The notes under the pieces were generated by a model that worked only from the letters and a program-made list of their open reading frames with translations, was not told the DNA's origin and ran no database searches. A stretch of DNA of 64,000 nucleotides, taken from positions 62,001 to 126,000 of the forward strand of contig JAFKEW010000042.1 of NCBI GenBank assembly GCA_017308375.1, in the 5' to 3' direction. The stretch comes from Alphaproteobacteria bacterium. Lineage in GTDB: Bacteria; Pseudomonadota; Alphaproteobacteria; Micropepsales; Micropepsaceae. Shown piece after piece: positions 55,189-64,000 of the stretch. How positions within the stretch are numbered: position 1 is the first letter of the stretch; every line of letters starts with the position of its first letter. Both the position numbers and the translations under genes were made by a program.

Positions 55189-56279
55189 GCGTTCGCATCG
55201 ATGTCGGCCTTGGCCCGCGCAGCTATGCCATTCATGCCGGTGCCGGTGTTCTGGCGCAAGCGGGCAATCTGCTGGCACCGTTTGCACGCGGTACCGTGCC
55301 GGTGGTCAGCGACGAAAATGTTGCGGTCCGCCATCTGCCGGCATTGCAGAACGCACTGACCGCCGCCGGCATTCAGAACCGGCCCATTGTGCTGCCGCCC
55401 GGTGAAGGCACGAAAAGCTTTGCGGGACTGGAAAGCCTTTGCACCGCACTGCTCGAATCCGGAGTGGAGCGCGGCGGGCTTATCATTGCGCTGGGCGGCG
55501 GGGTGATCGGCGATCTGACCGGCTTTGCCGCCGGTGTGCTCAAGCGCGGCATCGCGTTCGCACAAATCCCCACCACATTGCTGGCACAGGTGGATTCCTC
55601 CGTCGGCGGAAAAACCGCCATCAACACGGCCCAGGGCAAAAACCTCATCGGCATGTTTCATCAGCCCCGCATCGTGCTGGCGGATGTCACCACGCTGACC
55701 ACATTGCCGCCGCGCGAACTGCGGGCCGGTTATGCGGAGGTCGTCAAATACGGTGCCCTTGGCGATGAAGATTTCTTCGGCTGGCTGGAAACAAACGGCG
55801 CCAAAGTCGTCTCCGGCGATACGCAAGCGCGTATCCATGCCGTCGCCCATTCCTGCAAAATGAAAGCCGATATCGTGGCCCGCGACGAGCGTGAGGCGGG
55901 GGAGCGCGCACTTCTCAATCTCGGTCACACCTTCGGCCACGCACTGGAAGCCGCCACGGGCTATAGCGAGCGCCTGCTGCACGGCGAAGGCGTGGCGGTC
56001 GGCATGGCACTGGCGTTGCGCCTTTCCGCACGCCTGAACCTGTGTCCGGTCAACGATGTGGTGCGGCTGGAGCGCCATTTGCGCACCGTGGGTCTTCCCG
56101 CCGCCATCGCCGATATACCGGGGCCGCGGCCTGCGGCAGACGTGCTGATCGCGCATATGGCACATGACAAAAAGGCCGAAGGCGGCAAACTCACCTTCAT
56201 CCTCACGCGCGGACTCGGCAAAGCCTTCGTCACGCAGGATGTGCCGGACGACGCCTTGCACGAAATTCTCTCCGCCTGA
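55185..56279 (+). CDS. aroB: 3-dehydroquinate synthase
   Basis: 364 residues. Converts DAHP to 3-dehydroquinate using NAD and zinc. Motifs: GGGVIGDLTGFAAGVLKRGI, PTTLLAQVDSSVGGKTAINTAQGKNLIG, zinc ligands in ELRAGYAEVVKYG and LNLGHTFGHALEAATGY, and LLHGEGVAVGMALALRLS. Four-base overlap with aroK. Confidence 0.98.
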   Translation: MSVRIDVGLGPRSYAIHAGAGVLAQAGNLLAPFARGTVPVVSDENVAVRHLPALQNALTAAGIQNRPIVLPPGEGTKSFAGLESLCTALLESGVERGGLIIALGGGVIGDLTGFAAGVLKRGIAFAQIPTTLLAQVDSSVGGKTAINTAQGKNLIGMFHQPRIVLADVTTLTTLPPRELRAGYAEVVKYGALGDEDFFGWLETNGAKVVSGDTQARIHAVAHSCKMKADIVARDEREAGERALLNLGHTFGHALEAATGYSERLLHGEGVAVGMALALRLSARLNLCPVNDVVRLERHLRTVGLPAAIADIPGPRPAADVLIAHMAHDKKAEGGKLTFILTRGLGKAFVTQDVPDDALHEILSA

Positions 56280-56332
56280 GGCGGACATCGCGCGCTATAC
56301 TTCCCCTTTTTGAGACCGGTGAGGACACCACA

Positions 56333-57631
56333 ATGGATGGCCTGGCACTTGCCATAAGTGCGATTGTTTTCCTGATGCTGTGCTCCGCCTTCTTTTCGGC
56401 GTCGGAAACGGCGCTGACGGCGGTTTCCCGCGGACGGATGTTCCAGCTCGAACGGGATGGCTCCCGCGCCGCCGCGAACGTCAATGCCTTGTTGGCAAAT
56501 CGGGAGCGATTCATCGGCGCCGTTCTTCTCGGCAATACTTTCGTCAACATTCTCGCCTCCTCCATCGCGACCAGCGCGCTTGAAACGAGGCTGCCCGGCA
56601 ATGCTGTGGTGATTGCAACCCTTGCGATGACCGTCCTGATCCTTGTCTTTGCCGAGGTGATGCCGAAAACGGTTGCCATTACCCAGACGGATCGCGTTGC
56701 CCTCCTCGTCGCCCGCCCGCTCAGCGGTGTGGTCACGGTGTTCGCGCCAGCAATCAATGCGGTGCAGTTTGTCGTCTGGAAGGCGCTATGGCTGTTCGGC
56801 ATCCGCCAGCAGGGCATGCAGACGGCACTGGTGCCGCCGCATGAGGAAATCCGCGGTACGGTCGAGTTGCACCACGTCGAAGGTACCGTCGAACGCGAGC
56901 ATCGCGACATGATCGGCGGTGTTCTCGACCTGCGCGAATTGCGCATCGCCGACATCATGACCCATCGCAAGAACATGGTGACCGTGGATGCCGCCCTGCC
57001 CCCACGCGCGCTGTTCGATGCGGTTCTCGAAACGCATCACATGCGCGTTCCGGTCTGGAAGGGCGAGACGGAGAACATCATCGGCATTCTCAATCTGCGC
57101 GATGTGGTGCGGGTTTACGCCGAACGCGGCGGCGCGATCGACGATTTCGATTTCGTCAGCCTGGCCCAGCCGGTCTGGTATGTGCCCGAAACCACCGGCC
57201 TCGAAGAACAGCTTGAGGCCTTCCGCGCCCGCAAATCACGCTTTGCACTGGTGGTGGATGAATATGGCGATCTGCAGGGACTGGTGACGTTCGAGGATAT
57301 CGTCGATGAGATTTTCGGCGAGGTACCGGATCAGGATCAGGCCAAGGAGCCGTCCGGCATCCGGCCGCAACCCGACGGCTCTTTCAACATCGACGGCAGG
57401 ATGGCCATTCGCGACGTCAATCGTGTGCTGGAATGGGATCTGCCGGACGAGGAGGCCACCACCATCGCCGGTCTTGTCATCCATGAAGCGCGTGCGATCC
57501 CGGAAGTGGGCCAGCGTTTTGCCTTCTACGGCTATATGTTTGAAATCCTGCGCCGCCAGCGCAATCAGATCACAGCCTTGCGCGTGACACCGCCAAAGCC
57601 GGACGGGGCAGTGGCGCTCCCTTCACCCTAA
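56333..57631 (+). CDS. CNNM/CorC family transporter
   Basis: 432 residues. An N-terminal DUF21 domain with three to four membrane segments (AISAIVFLMLCSAFFSASETALTAVSRG), a tandem CBS pair (about 200-320, ADIMTHRKNMVTVDAALPP; FALVVDEYGDLQGLVTFEDIVDEIFGEV) and a C-terminal CorC_HlyC domain (DGSFNIDGRMAIRDVNRVLEWDLP). Thought to export Mg2+ or Co2+. It follows aroB by 53 bases in an order common in alphaproteobacteria and meets the bolA gene convergently with a four-base overlap. Confidence 0.93.
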   Translation: MDGLALAISAIVFLMLCSAFFSASETALTAVSRGRMFQLERDGSRAAANVNALLANRERFIGAVLLGNTFVNILASSIATSALETRLPGNAVVIATLAMTVLILVFAEVMPKTVAITQTDRVALLVARPLSGVVTVFAPAINAVQFVVWKALWLFGIRQQGMQTALVPPHEEIRGTVELHHVEGTVEREHRDMIGGVLDLRELRIADIMTHRKNMVTVDAALPPRALFDAVLETHHMRVPVWKGETENIIGILNLRDVVRVYAERGGAIDDFDFVSLAQPVWYVPETTGLEEQLEAFRARKSRFALVVDEYGDLQGLVTFEDIVDEIFGEVPDQDQAKEPSGIRPQPDGSFNIDGRMAIRDVNRVLEWDLPDEEATTIAGLVIHEARAIPEVGQRFAFYGYMFEILRRQRNQITALRVTPPKPDGAVALPSP

Positions 57632-57903
57632 CGGGCGGCTTCTTCCGGTGTCTGGACCGAAAGCGTCAGCGCGTGCACACGCTCCGCCAGTTCGCTGGCG
57701 AGAACGGTATGAATCTTCCGTTGCCGGTCCACCCGCGAAAGCCCCTGAAATGCGGCCGACACGATGTGAACCCGGAAATGGGTTTCACCGCCCGGCCTGC
57801 TTCCGGCATGGCCTGCATGGCGGGCGCTTTCATCCTCTACCGAAAGCGTCACCGGCTGAAAGGCGGCGGTCAGTTTTTCCTCGATGCGTGCGGCGTAGCT
57901 CAT
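57628..57903 (-). CDS. bolA: BolA family protein
   Basis: 91 residues from ATG 57903; the frame extends 36 bases further. BolA fold: YAARIEEKLTAAFQPVTLSVEDES, HFRVHIVSAAFQGLSRVDRQRKIHTVLASEL with His ligands that bind a [2Fe-2S] cluster with a monothiol glutaredoxin. Roles in stress shape control and Fe-S trafficking. Divergent from the J-domain gene, a pairing common in alphaproteobacteria. Confidence 0.94.
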   Translation of the reverse strand: MSYAARIEEKLTAAFQPVTLSVEDESARHAGHAGSRPGGETHFRVHIVSAAFQGLSRVDRQRKIHTVLASELAERVHALTLSVQTPEEAAR

Positions 57904-57986
57904 GAAAGGTTCTGAAAAGAATCCGCGACGCGAAGTCAAGTGCGAGGATTTCTTGTTTTTTTAAACGTCACACCCATAATTCACAC

Positions 57987-58583
57987 ATGGCAGGAAACCG
58001 TCACACATCCCTGGGCGACATCCGGATCAAGCCGGACAAACAGCCGGTCGTGGAAAAGACCGTGCGTGTTTGCAGCTTTGGCGGCTGCCGTGAAGAGGCA
58101 ACGCACCGCGTTCCCAAAAGCCGGGAGAGGCTGGAAGAACATCTCTGGCTTTGCCTTGCCCATGCCCGCGCCCATAACGAAGCTTGGGATTTCTTCGCCG
58201 GAATGACGGATGCGGAGATTGAGCAGTTCCAGAACGAAGCGGTGATCGGTCACCGCCCGACCTGGCCGCTTGGCAAGCGGGCGGCCCGCGCGCGAACGGG
58301 TGAGGCGACATTTTCGTTCAAGGACGATTTCGGCATCTTCACGGGCGAGGCGGAGCCCGCCCGCCCGCGTGCCCCGGTGCGACGCCTGACGGGCGTGCAA
58401 ATTCAGGCACTTTCGGTCCTCAACCTTGAGGAGGGCGCCTCCTTGCACGAGATAAAGCTGCGGTATAAGGAGCTTGTGAAGCGGTTTCATCCCGATGCCA
58501 ACGGCGGTGATCGGGGCGCCGAGGAGCGTCTGAAGCAGGTTATCAAGGCCTATAGCGTGTTGCGCGCTGCGGGACTGACCTAG
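57987..58583 (+). CDS. J-domain (DnaJ-like) protein
   Basis: 198 residues. The J-domain is at the C-terminus (about 135-196) with HPD in KRFHPDANGGD; the N-terminal part has paired CXC-like motifs (VRVCSFGGCREEATH, LWLCLAHARAHNEAW) that may bind zinc. Probably recruits DnaK to a specific client. Commonly placed between bolA and cobS, as here. Confidence 0.9.
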   Translation: MAGNRHTSLGDIRIKPDKQPVVEKTVRVCSFGGCREEATHRVPKSRERLEEHLWLCLAHARAHNEAWDFFAGMTDAEIEQFQNEAVIGHRPTWPLGKRAARARTGEATFSFKDDFGIFTGEAEPARPRAPVRRLTGVQIQALSVLNLEEGASLHEIKLRYKELVKRFHPDANGGDRGAEERLKQVIKAYSVLRAAGLT

Positions 58584-58660
58584 ACTGAGGGGCGTCACAC
58601 AGCGCCCCTGTTCCCTTGCGGCGGAAGGCCACGCCGCTTCATGACCCGCGTTCCGGATGG

Positions 58661-59662
58661 ATGCAAATGACGACTGACCCACAGGGCCTCGATCCCACAT
58701 TGACGCCCGATACCACTGTTGACGTGCGCAAGACCTTCGGCTTCGACGCTGCGATGAAGGTTCCGGCGTTTTCAAAGAAGACGGAATATGTTCCGGATTT
58801 CGATGAGGCCTACCGTTTTGACCGCGAAACCACGCTGGCGATTCTGGCGGGCTTTGCCTTCAACCGCCGGGTCATGATCCAGGGTTATCACGGCACGGGC
58901 AAATCGACGCACATCGAACAGGTGGCGGCGAGGCTGAACTGGCCCTGTATCCGCATCAATCTGGATAGCCACATCAGCCGTATCGACCTCGTGGGCAAGG
59001 ACGCCATCGTGCTGAAGGACGGCCAGCAGGTGACCGAATTCCGCGAAGGCCTGCTTCCCTGGGCGCTGCAGCATCCGGTGGCGCTGACCTTCGACGAATA
59101 TGACGCCGGCCGCCCGGACGTGATGTTTGTGATCCAGCGCGTGCTGGAGGTGCAGGGCAAGTTGACCCTGCTCGACCAGAACCGTGTCATCCGCCCGCAT
59201 CCGGCGTTCCGCCTGTTCTCGACCACCAACACCATCGGGCTCGGCGACACCACCGGGCTCTACCACGGCACGCAGCAGATCAATCAGGGCCAGATGGACC
59301 GCTGGAGCATCGTCGCCACCCTGAATTACCTGCCGCATGAATCCGAAGTCGCGATCATTCTGGCCAAGGTGCCCTCCTACAACGCGACGCCCGAAAAGAA
59401 AAAACAGATCGCCGCCATGGTCCGCGTGGCCGACATGACGCGCAATGCTTTCATCAACGGCGATCTCTCGACCGTGATGAGTCCGCGCACAGTGATCACA
59501 TGGGCCGAGAATGCGGACATCTTCAACGATGTCGGCTTCGCCTTCCGGCTGACCTTCCTCAACAAATGCGATGAACTGGAACGCTCCAGCGTGGCCGAGT
59601 TCTATCAGCGCTGCTTCGGTGAGGATCTACCGGAAAGCGCGGCCAAAGTTCTGGTGGCATGA
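58661..59662 (+). CDS. cobS: Aerobic cobaltochelatase subunit CobS
   Basis: About 333 residues from ATG 58661 (58667 also possible). AAA+ motor that, with CobT and CobN, inserts cobalt into hydrogenobyrinate diamide in aerobic B12 synthesis. Walker [19 protein letters not shown], Walker [16 protein letters not shown], sensor [14 protein letters not shown], arginine finger [13 protein letters not shown]. Overlaps cobT by ATGA. CobN is not in the window. Confidence 0.97.
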   Translation: MQMTTDPQGLDPTLTPDTTVDVRKTFGFDAAMKVPAFSKKTEYVPDFDEAYRFDRETTLAILAGFAFNRRVMIQGYHGTGKSTHIEQVAARLNWPCIRINLDSHISRIDLVGKDAIVLKDGQQVTEFREGLLPWALQHPVALTFDEYDAGRPDVMFVIQRVLEVQGKLTLLDQNRVIRPHPAFRLFSTTNTIGLGDTTGLYHGTQQINQGQMDRWSIVATLNYLPHESEVAIILAKVPSYNATPEKKKQIAAMVRVADMTRNAFINGDLSTVMSPRTVITWAENADIFNDVGFAFRLTFLNKCDELERSSVAEFYQRCFGEDLPESAAKVLVA

Positions 59663-61521
59663 AGAACGAAAATCCTGCCGAACCGTTCAAGCGCGCGGTG
59701 GGAACGGCCGTTCGCGCGCTCGCGGGCGAGCCGGAACTGGAAGTCACCTTCACCACCGAACCGCCGCAGCTCAAAGGGCTGAAGGCCCGCCTGCCGCAGC
59801 CATCGCGCAATCTGCCGCCGAACGAGGTGGCGATCGTCCGTGGCGCGGGCGATGCACAGGCGCTGCGCCGGGCTTATCACGAAGATTCCATTCACGACCG
59901 CTTCCGCCCGCAATCGCAGGACGGCGCCGCGGTTTTCGAGGCTGCGGAACAGGCCCGCGTCGAAGCCATCGGCACACTCGCCATGAAAGGCGTTGCGGAC
60001 AATCTCGCGGCCGGCCTCGAAGCGCGCTGCAACGCGCGCGGCCTTGCCAAGGCGCGTGACCGTGCCGAAGCCCCGCTTGCCGATGTCATCGGCCTTCTGG
60101 TGCGCGAAAAGCTGACCGGTGCGCCGCCGCCGGAGTGCGCACAGACCGCCGTCGATCTCTGGCGCCCCTATATCGAGGAAAAAGCCAGCAAGGAATTCTC
60201 CCAGCTTCAGGATGTGTTGCGCGACCAGCAGGCCTTTGCCCGGCTGACCCGCACGATCCTGCGCGATCTCAACCTCGGTGACGACGCGTCCCCCGACAAC
60301 GAGGAATCGTCGGAGGAACAGGGCGAAGGCGAACCGCAATCGCAGGAAGGCGGCCAGCAGAGCGAATCGTCCGAAACCGCCGAGGCCGATCTGTCGGAGG
60401 CCGAGGGCGAAGAAGGCGAAGAATCCACCACCGAAATGCGCACCGAGAAAAGCGAAGAGCTTTCCGATGCGCAGGAGCCTGATGAGGGCACACAGCCCTG
60501 GCGCCCCGAAAATGCGTTCTCGCAACAGAGCGAATGGGGCTACCACGTTTATACACAGCAGTTCGACGAGATCGTTTCCGCTGCCGATCTTTGCGACGCC
60601 GAAGAACTGGCGCGGCTGCGCAGCTTCCTCGACCAGCAATTGCAGGCGATGCAGGGCGTCGTCTCGCGCCTCGCCAACAAGCTGCAGCGGCTTTTGATGG
60701 CACAGCAGAACAGAAGCTGGGATTTCGACCTGGAAGAAGGAATTCTGGATTCGGCGCGATTGCCGCGAATCGTCATCGATCCGATGTACCCGCTGTCCTA
60801 CAAGCGCGAGCGCGACACCGATTTCCGCGATACCGTCGTCACCCTGCTTCTGGACAATTCCGGTTCCATGCGCGGCCGCCCGATCATGGTGGCAGCGATG
60901 TGCGCCGATATTCTGGCCCGCACGCTCGAACGCTGTGCGGTGAAGGTGGAAATTCTGGGCTTTACCACACGGGCCTGGAAGGGCGGCCAGGCCCGCGAGA
61001 AATGGATTGCCGACGGCAAGGCGCCCCACCCCGGGCGGCTGAACGACCTGCGCCACATCGTCTACAAGGCGGCGGATGAGCCGTGGCGGCGCGCGCGCCG
61101 CAGCCTGGGCCTGATGATGCGCGAAGGTCTGCTGAAGGAGAATATCGACGGCGAGGCGCTGATGTGGGCGCACAACCGCATCGTCGCCCGGCCGGAACAG
61201 CGCCGCATCCTGATGGTGATCTCGGACGGTGCGCCGGTGGATGATTCAACGCTGTCGGTCAATGCCGGCAACTACCTCGAGCGGCATCTCAGGCACGTCA
61301 TCGAAGACATTGAAAACAAATCGGATGTTGAACTGGCGGCCATCGGCATCGGCCATGACGTGACGCGCTATTACCGGCGCGCGGTTACCATTGTGGATGC
61401 CGAACAGCTTGGCGGCGCGATGACCGATCAACTGATCTCGCTGTTCGTGGAAGACGAGGCCAAATCCGGCCATGGCCGACGCCGTGGCGCCGGGCGCAAG
61501 TCTCACCGCAAAGCGGCGTAA
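59659..61521 (+). CDS. cobT: Aerobic cobaltochelatase subunit CobT
   Basis: 620 residues. Partner of CobS. Structure: N-terminal helical region, a very acidic Glu/Ser-rich linker (about 205-280), and a C-terminal von Willebrand A-like domain with the MIDAS motif [13 protein letters not shown]. Typical CobT features: [18 protein letters not shown] and [31 protein letters not shown]. Encoded right after cobS; together they supply B12 for methylmalonyl-CoA mutase downstream. Confidence 0.97.
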   Translation: MKNENPAEPFKRAVGTAVRALAGEPELEVTFTTEPPQLKGLKARLPQPSRNLPPNEVAIVRGAGDAQALRRAYHEDSIHDRFRPQSQDGAAVFEAAEQARVEAIGTLAMKGVADNLAAGLEARCNARGLAKARDRAEAPLADVIGLLVREKLTGAPPPECAQTAVDLWRPYIEEKASKEFSQLQDVLRDQQAFARLTRTILRDLNLGDDASPDNEESSEEQGEGEPQSQEGGQQSESSETAEADLSEAEGEEGEESTTEMRTEKSEELSDAQEPDEGTQPWRPENAFSQQSEWGYHVYTQQFDEIVSAADLCDAEELARLRSFLDQQLQAMQGVVSRLANKLQRLLMAQQNRSWDFDLEEGILDSARLPRIVIDPMYPLSYKRERDTDFRDTVVTLLLDNSGSMRGRPIMVAAMCADILARTLERCAVKVEILGFTTRAWKGGQAREKWIADGKAPHPGRLNDLRHIVYKAADEPWRRARRSLGLMMREGLLKENIDGEALMWAHNRIVARPEQRRILMVISDGAPVDDSTLSVNAGNYLERHLRHVIEDIENKSDVELAAIGIGHDVTRYYRRAVTIVDAEQLGGAMTDQLISLFVEDEAKSGHGRRRGAGRKSHRKAA

Positions 61522-61537
61522 ACTTCAGCGAAAAGAA

Positions 61538-61828
61538 TTAGGCCGCGGCTTGCTGCTTCTTCGCGATCTGGCGCTTCAGGCGCAGGGCGCGGGCCGACAG
61601 GTTGGCATCGCGGGCCTTGAGCAGGAACGCATCGATACCGCCATTACGGTCGATTGTGCGCAGCGCCGCCATGCTGATGCGCAGCGTCACATGCTGCCCC
61701 AGTGCATCGCTCGCCAGCGAAATGGTCTGCAGATTCGGGCGGTAGACCCGTTTGGTCTTGTTGTTGGCGTGGCTGACATTGTGGCCAACCATTGGGCCCT
61801 TACCGGTCAATTCGCAACGGCGAGACAT
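61538..61828 (-). CDS. rpmB: 50S ribosomal protein L28
   Basis: 96 residues starting [29 protein letters not shown] at 61828; the longer frame upstream is a shadow of the neighbouring region. Structural protein near the ribosomal E site. The body is basic and complete ([14 protein letters not shown] at the end). Convergent with cobT, the common alphaproteobacterial arrangement. Confidence 0.97.
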   Translation of the reverse strand: MSRRCELTGKGPMVGHNVSHANNKTKRVYRPNLQTISLASDALGQHVTLRISMAALRTIDRNGGIDAFLLKARDANLSARALRLKRQIAKKQQAAA

Positions 61829-61904
61829 GGCGAAACTCTCTGAATTCGGCTTGAAAAGAGGGGGTCTCATAGGGTTTTGACGCTTTGCGGTCAAGTGCGA
61901 CCGC

Positions 61905-62900
61905 TCAAGCCCCTTTGCCCGGCCCACCCTCCAGGAACGACAGCAGGGTCCGCGCCGCCTTTTGGGGCAGGACGGCACCGGCGGCCACCTCCCCCTCCAG
62001 CACATTGGCCCGCGCGCCCAGGGCGGGATCGGAGAGAATTCGCTCCGTCAGCGTGCTCTGCACCTCGTTCCAGAACCAGTTCCGCGCCTGTTCGGCCCGC
62101 TGGCGATTCAGACGGTCATCCGCCGCCAGCGCATCACGAAACGCCGTGATCGCGGCCCAACATTCCGCAATCCCCGCCCCTTCCAATGCGGACACTGTTA
62201 ACACATGGGCGTTCAAGCCCTTGTGCTTCGGCCGCATCAGCCGCAGCGCCAGCCGGTAGTCCGCCGCCGCCCGGCGCGCCGCCGCAACCAGATCGCCATC
62301 CGCCTTGGTCACCAGCAGGATGTCGGCCAGCTCCATCACCCCACGCTTGATTCCCTGCAGATCATCCCCGCCACCCGGGCTCAACAGCAGCAGGAACAGA
62401 TCGGTCATGTCGGCCACCGCCGTTTCGGACTGGCCAACCCCGACTGTTTCCACCAGCACAACGTCAAAGCCCGCCGCCTCGGTCAGCAACAGGGTTTCGC
62501 GCGTCCGCCGCGCCACGCCACCCAGTGTGGTGCCGGCCGGTGACGGGCGGATAAAGGCATTCGGATCGCGCGAAAGCTGCTCCATCCGCGTCTTGTCGCC
62601 GAGGATCGAGCCGCCCGACCGGCGTGAGGATGGATCGACCGCCAGCACCGCCACCCTGTGGCCTTCGCCGGTCAGATATTTGCCGAAACTCTCGATAAAG
62701 GTGGATTTCCCCGCCCCCGGCGCCCCCGAAATGCCGATGCGGATGCTTTTGCCGGTATGGGGCAGCAGCGCACTCAACAGGGCTTCCGAAGCCGCCTGAT
62801 CCTGCGCCCGGGTGGATTCCACCTGTGTGATGGCGCGGGCCAGCGCGCGGCGGTCTCCCTTTATAATCGCCTGTGCCAGTGCCTGGGTCCGGTCCGTCAT
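61905..62900 (-). CDS. meaB: MeaB methylmalonyl-CoA mutase GTPase chaperone
   Basis: 331 residues from ATG 62900 (62912 also possible). G3E-family GTPase that protects and reactivates methylmalonyl-CoA mutase. GTP-binding loop [75 protein letters not shown] and VTKAD. It is two genes away from the mutase 3' end at the right edge, on the same strand but with a DUF3108 gene between, encoded in the other direction. Confidence 0.96.
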   Translation of the reverse strand: MTDRTQALAQAIIKGDRRALARAITQVESTRAQDQAASEALLSALLPHTGKSIRIGISGAPGAGKSTFIESFGKYLTGEGHRVAVLAVDPSSRRSGGSILGDKTRMEQLSRDPNAFIRPSPAGTTLGGVARRTRETLLLTEAAGFDVVLVETVGVGQSETAVADMTDLFLLLLSPGGGDDLQGIKRGVMELADILLVTKADGDLVAAARRAAADYRLALRLMRPKHKGLNAHVLTVSALEGAGIAECWAAITAFRDALAADDRLNRQRAEQARNWFWNEVQSTLTERILSDPALGARANVLEGEVAAGAVLPQKAARTLLSFLEGGPGKGA

Positions 62901-63011
62901 GATCTCACGCAAAATCTCCAGCCTTCCCTCGCGTCATAATCGGGCCATAGTGGCAAAGCAATTTTCGATGCGTGCGGGGCACACGCGCAGTGTGGTTAAG
63001 GAGTTTTTGCG

Positions 63012-63881
63012 ATGTTCACCCGCCCCGGATCTCTCCGCCGCTGGCGCATGGCCATTCTTGTTGCCCTGCTGCCGGGCGCGGCATTTGCCGCAGGCGGCGA
63101 AGCGGCACAGACGACGGCCGCGCCTGCCTCAACCCTCAAAATGGCGATGACGCTTTATGCCGGCGGCATCAAACTCGGTAGCGTCGATCTCGATGCCGCC
63201 ATCCGCGGCAAGCAATACCGGGCCGTCTCCAATCTCGAAACCGCCGGTGTCGTCAACGCCTTCTGGCAATCGCGGATTCAGGCCACCTCCACAGGCGAAA
63301 TCGGCGGCCGCGATTTTCAGCCACGCCTTTATGATTCCTTCTATGTCGGCCGCGCGAACCACAAGCAGGAAGTCTCGCTCAGCTATGACGATGGCGGCGC
63401 AATCCGGCTTTACGCCAATCCGCCTTATGACATTGCCCGCTATCCCGTCAGCGCTGCACAGAAGAAAGATACCTTCGATCCGTTAAGTGCAATCGTCTAC
63501 GTCACCACCGGGGCCGGGGCCGATGCGGCCAATCCCTGCAACGTCACCGCGCCCGTTTTTGACGGCAAGCGCCGTTACAACATCGAGATCAAAAAGGAAA
63601 AAGACACGCGCGTGGAGATGGACAACGGGCTCTACAAGGGCACCGCCATCCTCTGTCAGGCACGCTATGTTCAGGTCGCGGGGTTTAGCCAGAAAGTGCT
63701 GGACGAGCGGGACAGCTTTCCGGTGATCCACGCCTGGATCGTCACGTTTCCCAGCAAGATTCCGGGCCGCAATTACGCTGTGCCGCTTCGGGTGTGGGCC
63801 GACACGCCTTATGGCGTAGTCGCAGCCGTTACGACGGCGCTGAACATCGACGGTATCGATAAAGGCAAGAGCGGCGGCTGA
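63012..63881 (+). CDS. DUF3108 exported protein
   Basis: 289 residues with a signal sequence (MAILVALLPGAAFAAGG). DUF3108 domain (about 40-285): MTLYAGGIKLGSVDLDAAIRGKQYRAVSNLETAGVVNAFWQ, QEVSLSYDDGGAIRLYANP, DTFDPLSAIVYVTTGA. A beta-rich periplasmic protein family, often encoded near rpmB in alphaproteobacteria. Function unknown. AAGGAG precedes the ATG. Divergent from meaB. Confidence 0.88.
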   Translation: MFTRPGSLRRWRMAILVALLPGAAFAAGGEAAQTTAAPASTLKMAMTLYAGGIKLGSVDLDAAIRGKQYRAVSNLETAGVVNAFWQSRIQATSTGEIGGRDFQPRLYDSFYVGRANHKQEVSLSYDDGGAIRLYANPPYDIARYPVSAAQKKDTFDPLSAIVYVTTGAGADAANPCNVTAPVFDGKRRYNIEIKKEKDTRVEMDNGLYKGTAILCQARYVQVAGFSQKVLDERDSFPVIHAWIVTFPSKIPGRNYAVPLRVWADTPYGVVAAVTTALNIDGIDKGKSGG

Positions 63882-63901
63882 CCGGCGGCTCGGCCTGCTG
63901 A

Positions 63902-64000
63902 TCATTCCGCCGCGTGATTGAGCGGGCGCGTGCGAATGAGATTCAGAACCTTGCGTGCGGCTTCGGGAATGTTGGTTCCCGGCCCGAACACGGCGGCAAC
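63902..64000 (-). CDS. Methylmalonyl-CoA mutase C-terminus (partial)
   Basis: The last 32 codons are visible: AAVFGPGTNIPEAARKVLNLI then a stop at 63902. This is the cobalamin-domain end of methylmalonyl-CoA mutase (scpA/bhbA) type proteins. The rest lies outside the right edge. It fits MeaB encoded just beyond the DUF3108 gene. A free-standing B12-binding subunit or isobutyryl-CoA mutase is possible. Confidence 0.8.
   Translation of the reverse strand, partial: VAAVFGPGTNIPEAARKVLNLIRTRPLNHAAE

Overview
The window is a high-GC, densely packed chromosomal segment of an alphaproteobacterium. This follows from gene neighbourhoods typical of that class (ntrBC-ntrYX beside a fused ispDF; prfA-prmC-DUF4167-clpB; ispG beside a RodZ-like gene; cobS-cobT beside rpmB and a DUF3108 gene; aroK-aroB divergent from xerD; argJ and mutT divergent from secA) and from two matches to the CtrA box TTAA-N7-TTAA. 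The order or genus cannot be resolved from sequence reading alone. No rRNA, tRNA, CRISPR array or intact insertion sequence was seen, and no gene-free stretch exceeds 300 bases.

Layout. 1-8.6 kb: nitrogen two-component systems ntrX (cut by the left edge), ntrY, ntrC and ntrB on the minus strand, divergent from ispDF-pgpA-pncC; dusB, often next to ntrB, is absent. 8.1-10.5 kb: coq10-like, pirin and lipA on minus. 10.7-14.1 kb: AMP-forming acyl synthetase and PhoD phosphatase. 14.1-18.9 kb: DUF2914 membrane protein, bfd-bfr iron storage pair, intracellular PHA depolymerase, DUF3300 protein. 19-22.7 kb: a two-CX4C small protein, a PadR regulator with a membrane sensor partner behind a perfect inverted repeat, and an M23 peptidase behind a CtrA box. 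22.8-34.8 kb (minus): clpB, DUF4167, prmC, prfA, ispG, RodZ-like, two tiny exported paralogues, ptsP, lysC. 35-43 kb: ubiG, an AraC regulator, an AhpD-like protein, DUF1178-nitrilase-grxC-comF, a methyltransferase, a short Flp pilin with no ATG, mutT, argJ. 43-50 kb: secA, a CsgG-like SH3 protein, an MliC-like lysozyme inhibitor coupled to an epoxide hydrolase, a SnoaL protein, accA. 50.2-53.4 kb: an accessory-looking block between accA and xerD (ECF41 sigma operon, VapBC, malyl-CoA lyase). 53.4-64 kb: xerD, aroKB, CorC, bolA, a J-domain protein, cobST, rpmB, meaB, DUF3108 and the 3' end of a methylmalonyl-CoA mutase gene.

Most notable is a candidate ECF41 sigma-factor regulon. The sigma factor carries the family's WLPEP, DGGG and NPEKL motifs. 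A promoter-like CGTCACA-N16-CGTC lies before its own operon, and a TGTCACA-N16-CGTC site with identical spacing lies before an AhpD/carboxymuconolactone-decarboxylase gene 13 kb away. Two CtrA-type boxes, one before an M23 cell-wall peptidase and one before the mutT-flp pair, suggest cell-cycle control of envelope and pilus genes.

Metabolically, the PHA depolymerase, malyl-CoA lyase, methylmalonyl-CoA mutase, MeaB chaperone and aerobic cobaltochelatase subunits CobS/CobT fit a B12-dependent ethylmalonyl-CoA type of C2/PHB carbon use. This is inferred from the gene set, since the diagnostic crotonyl-CoA carboxylase/reductase is not in the window.
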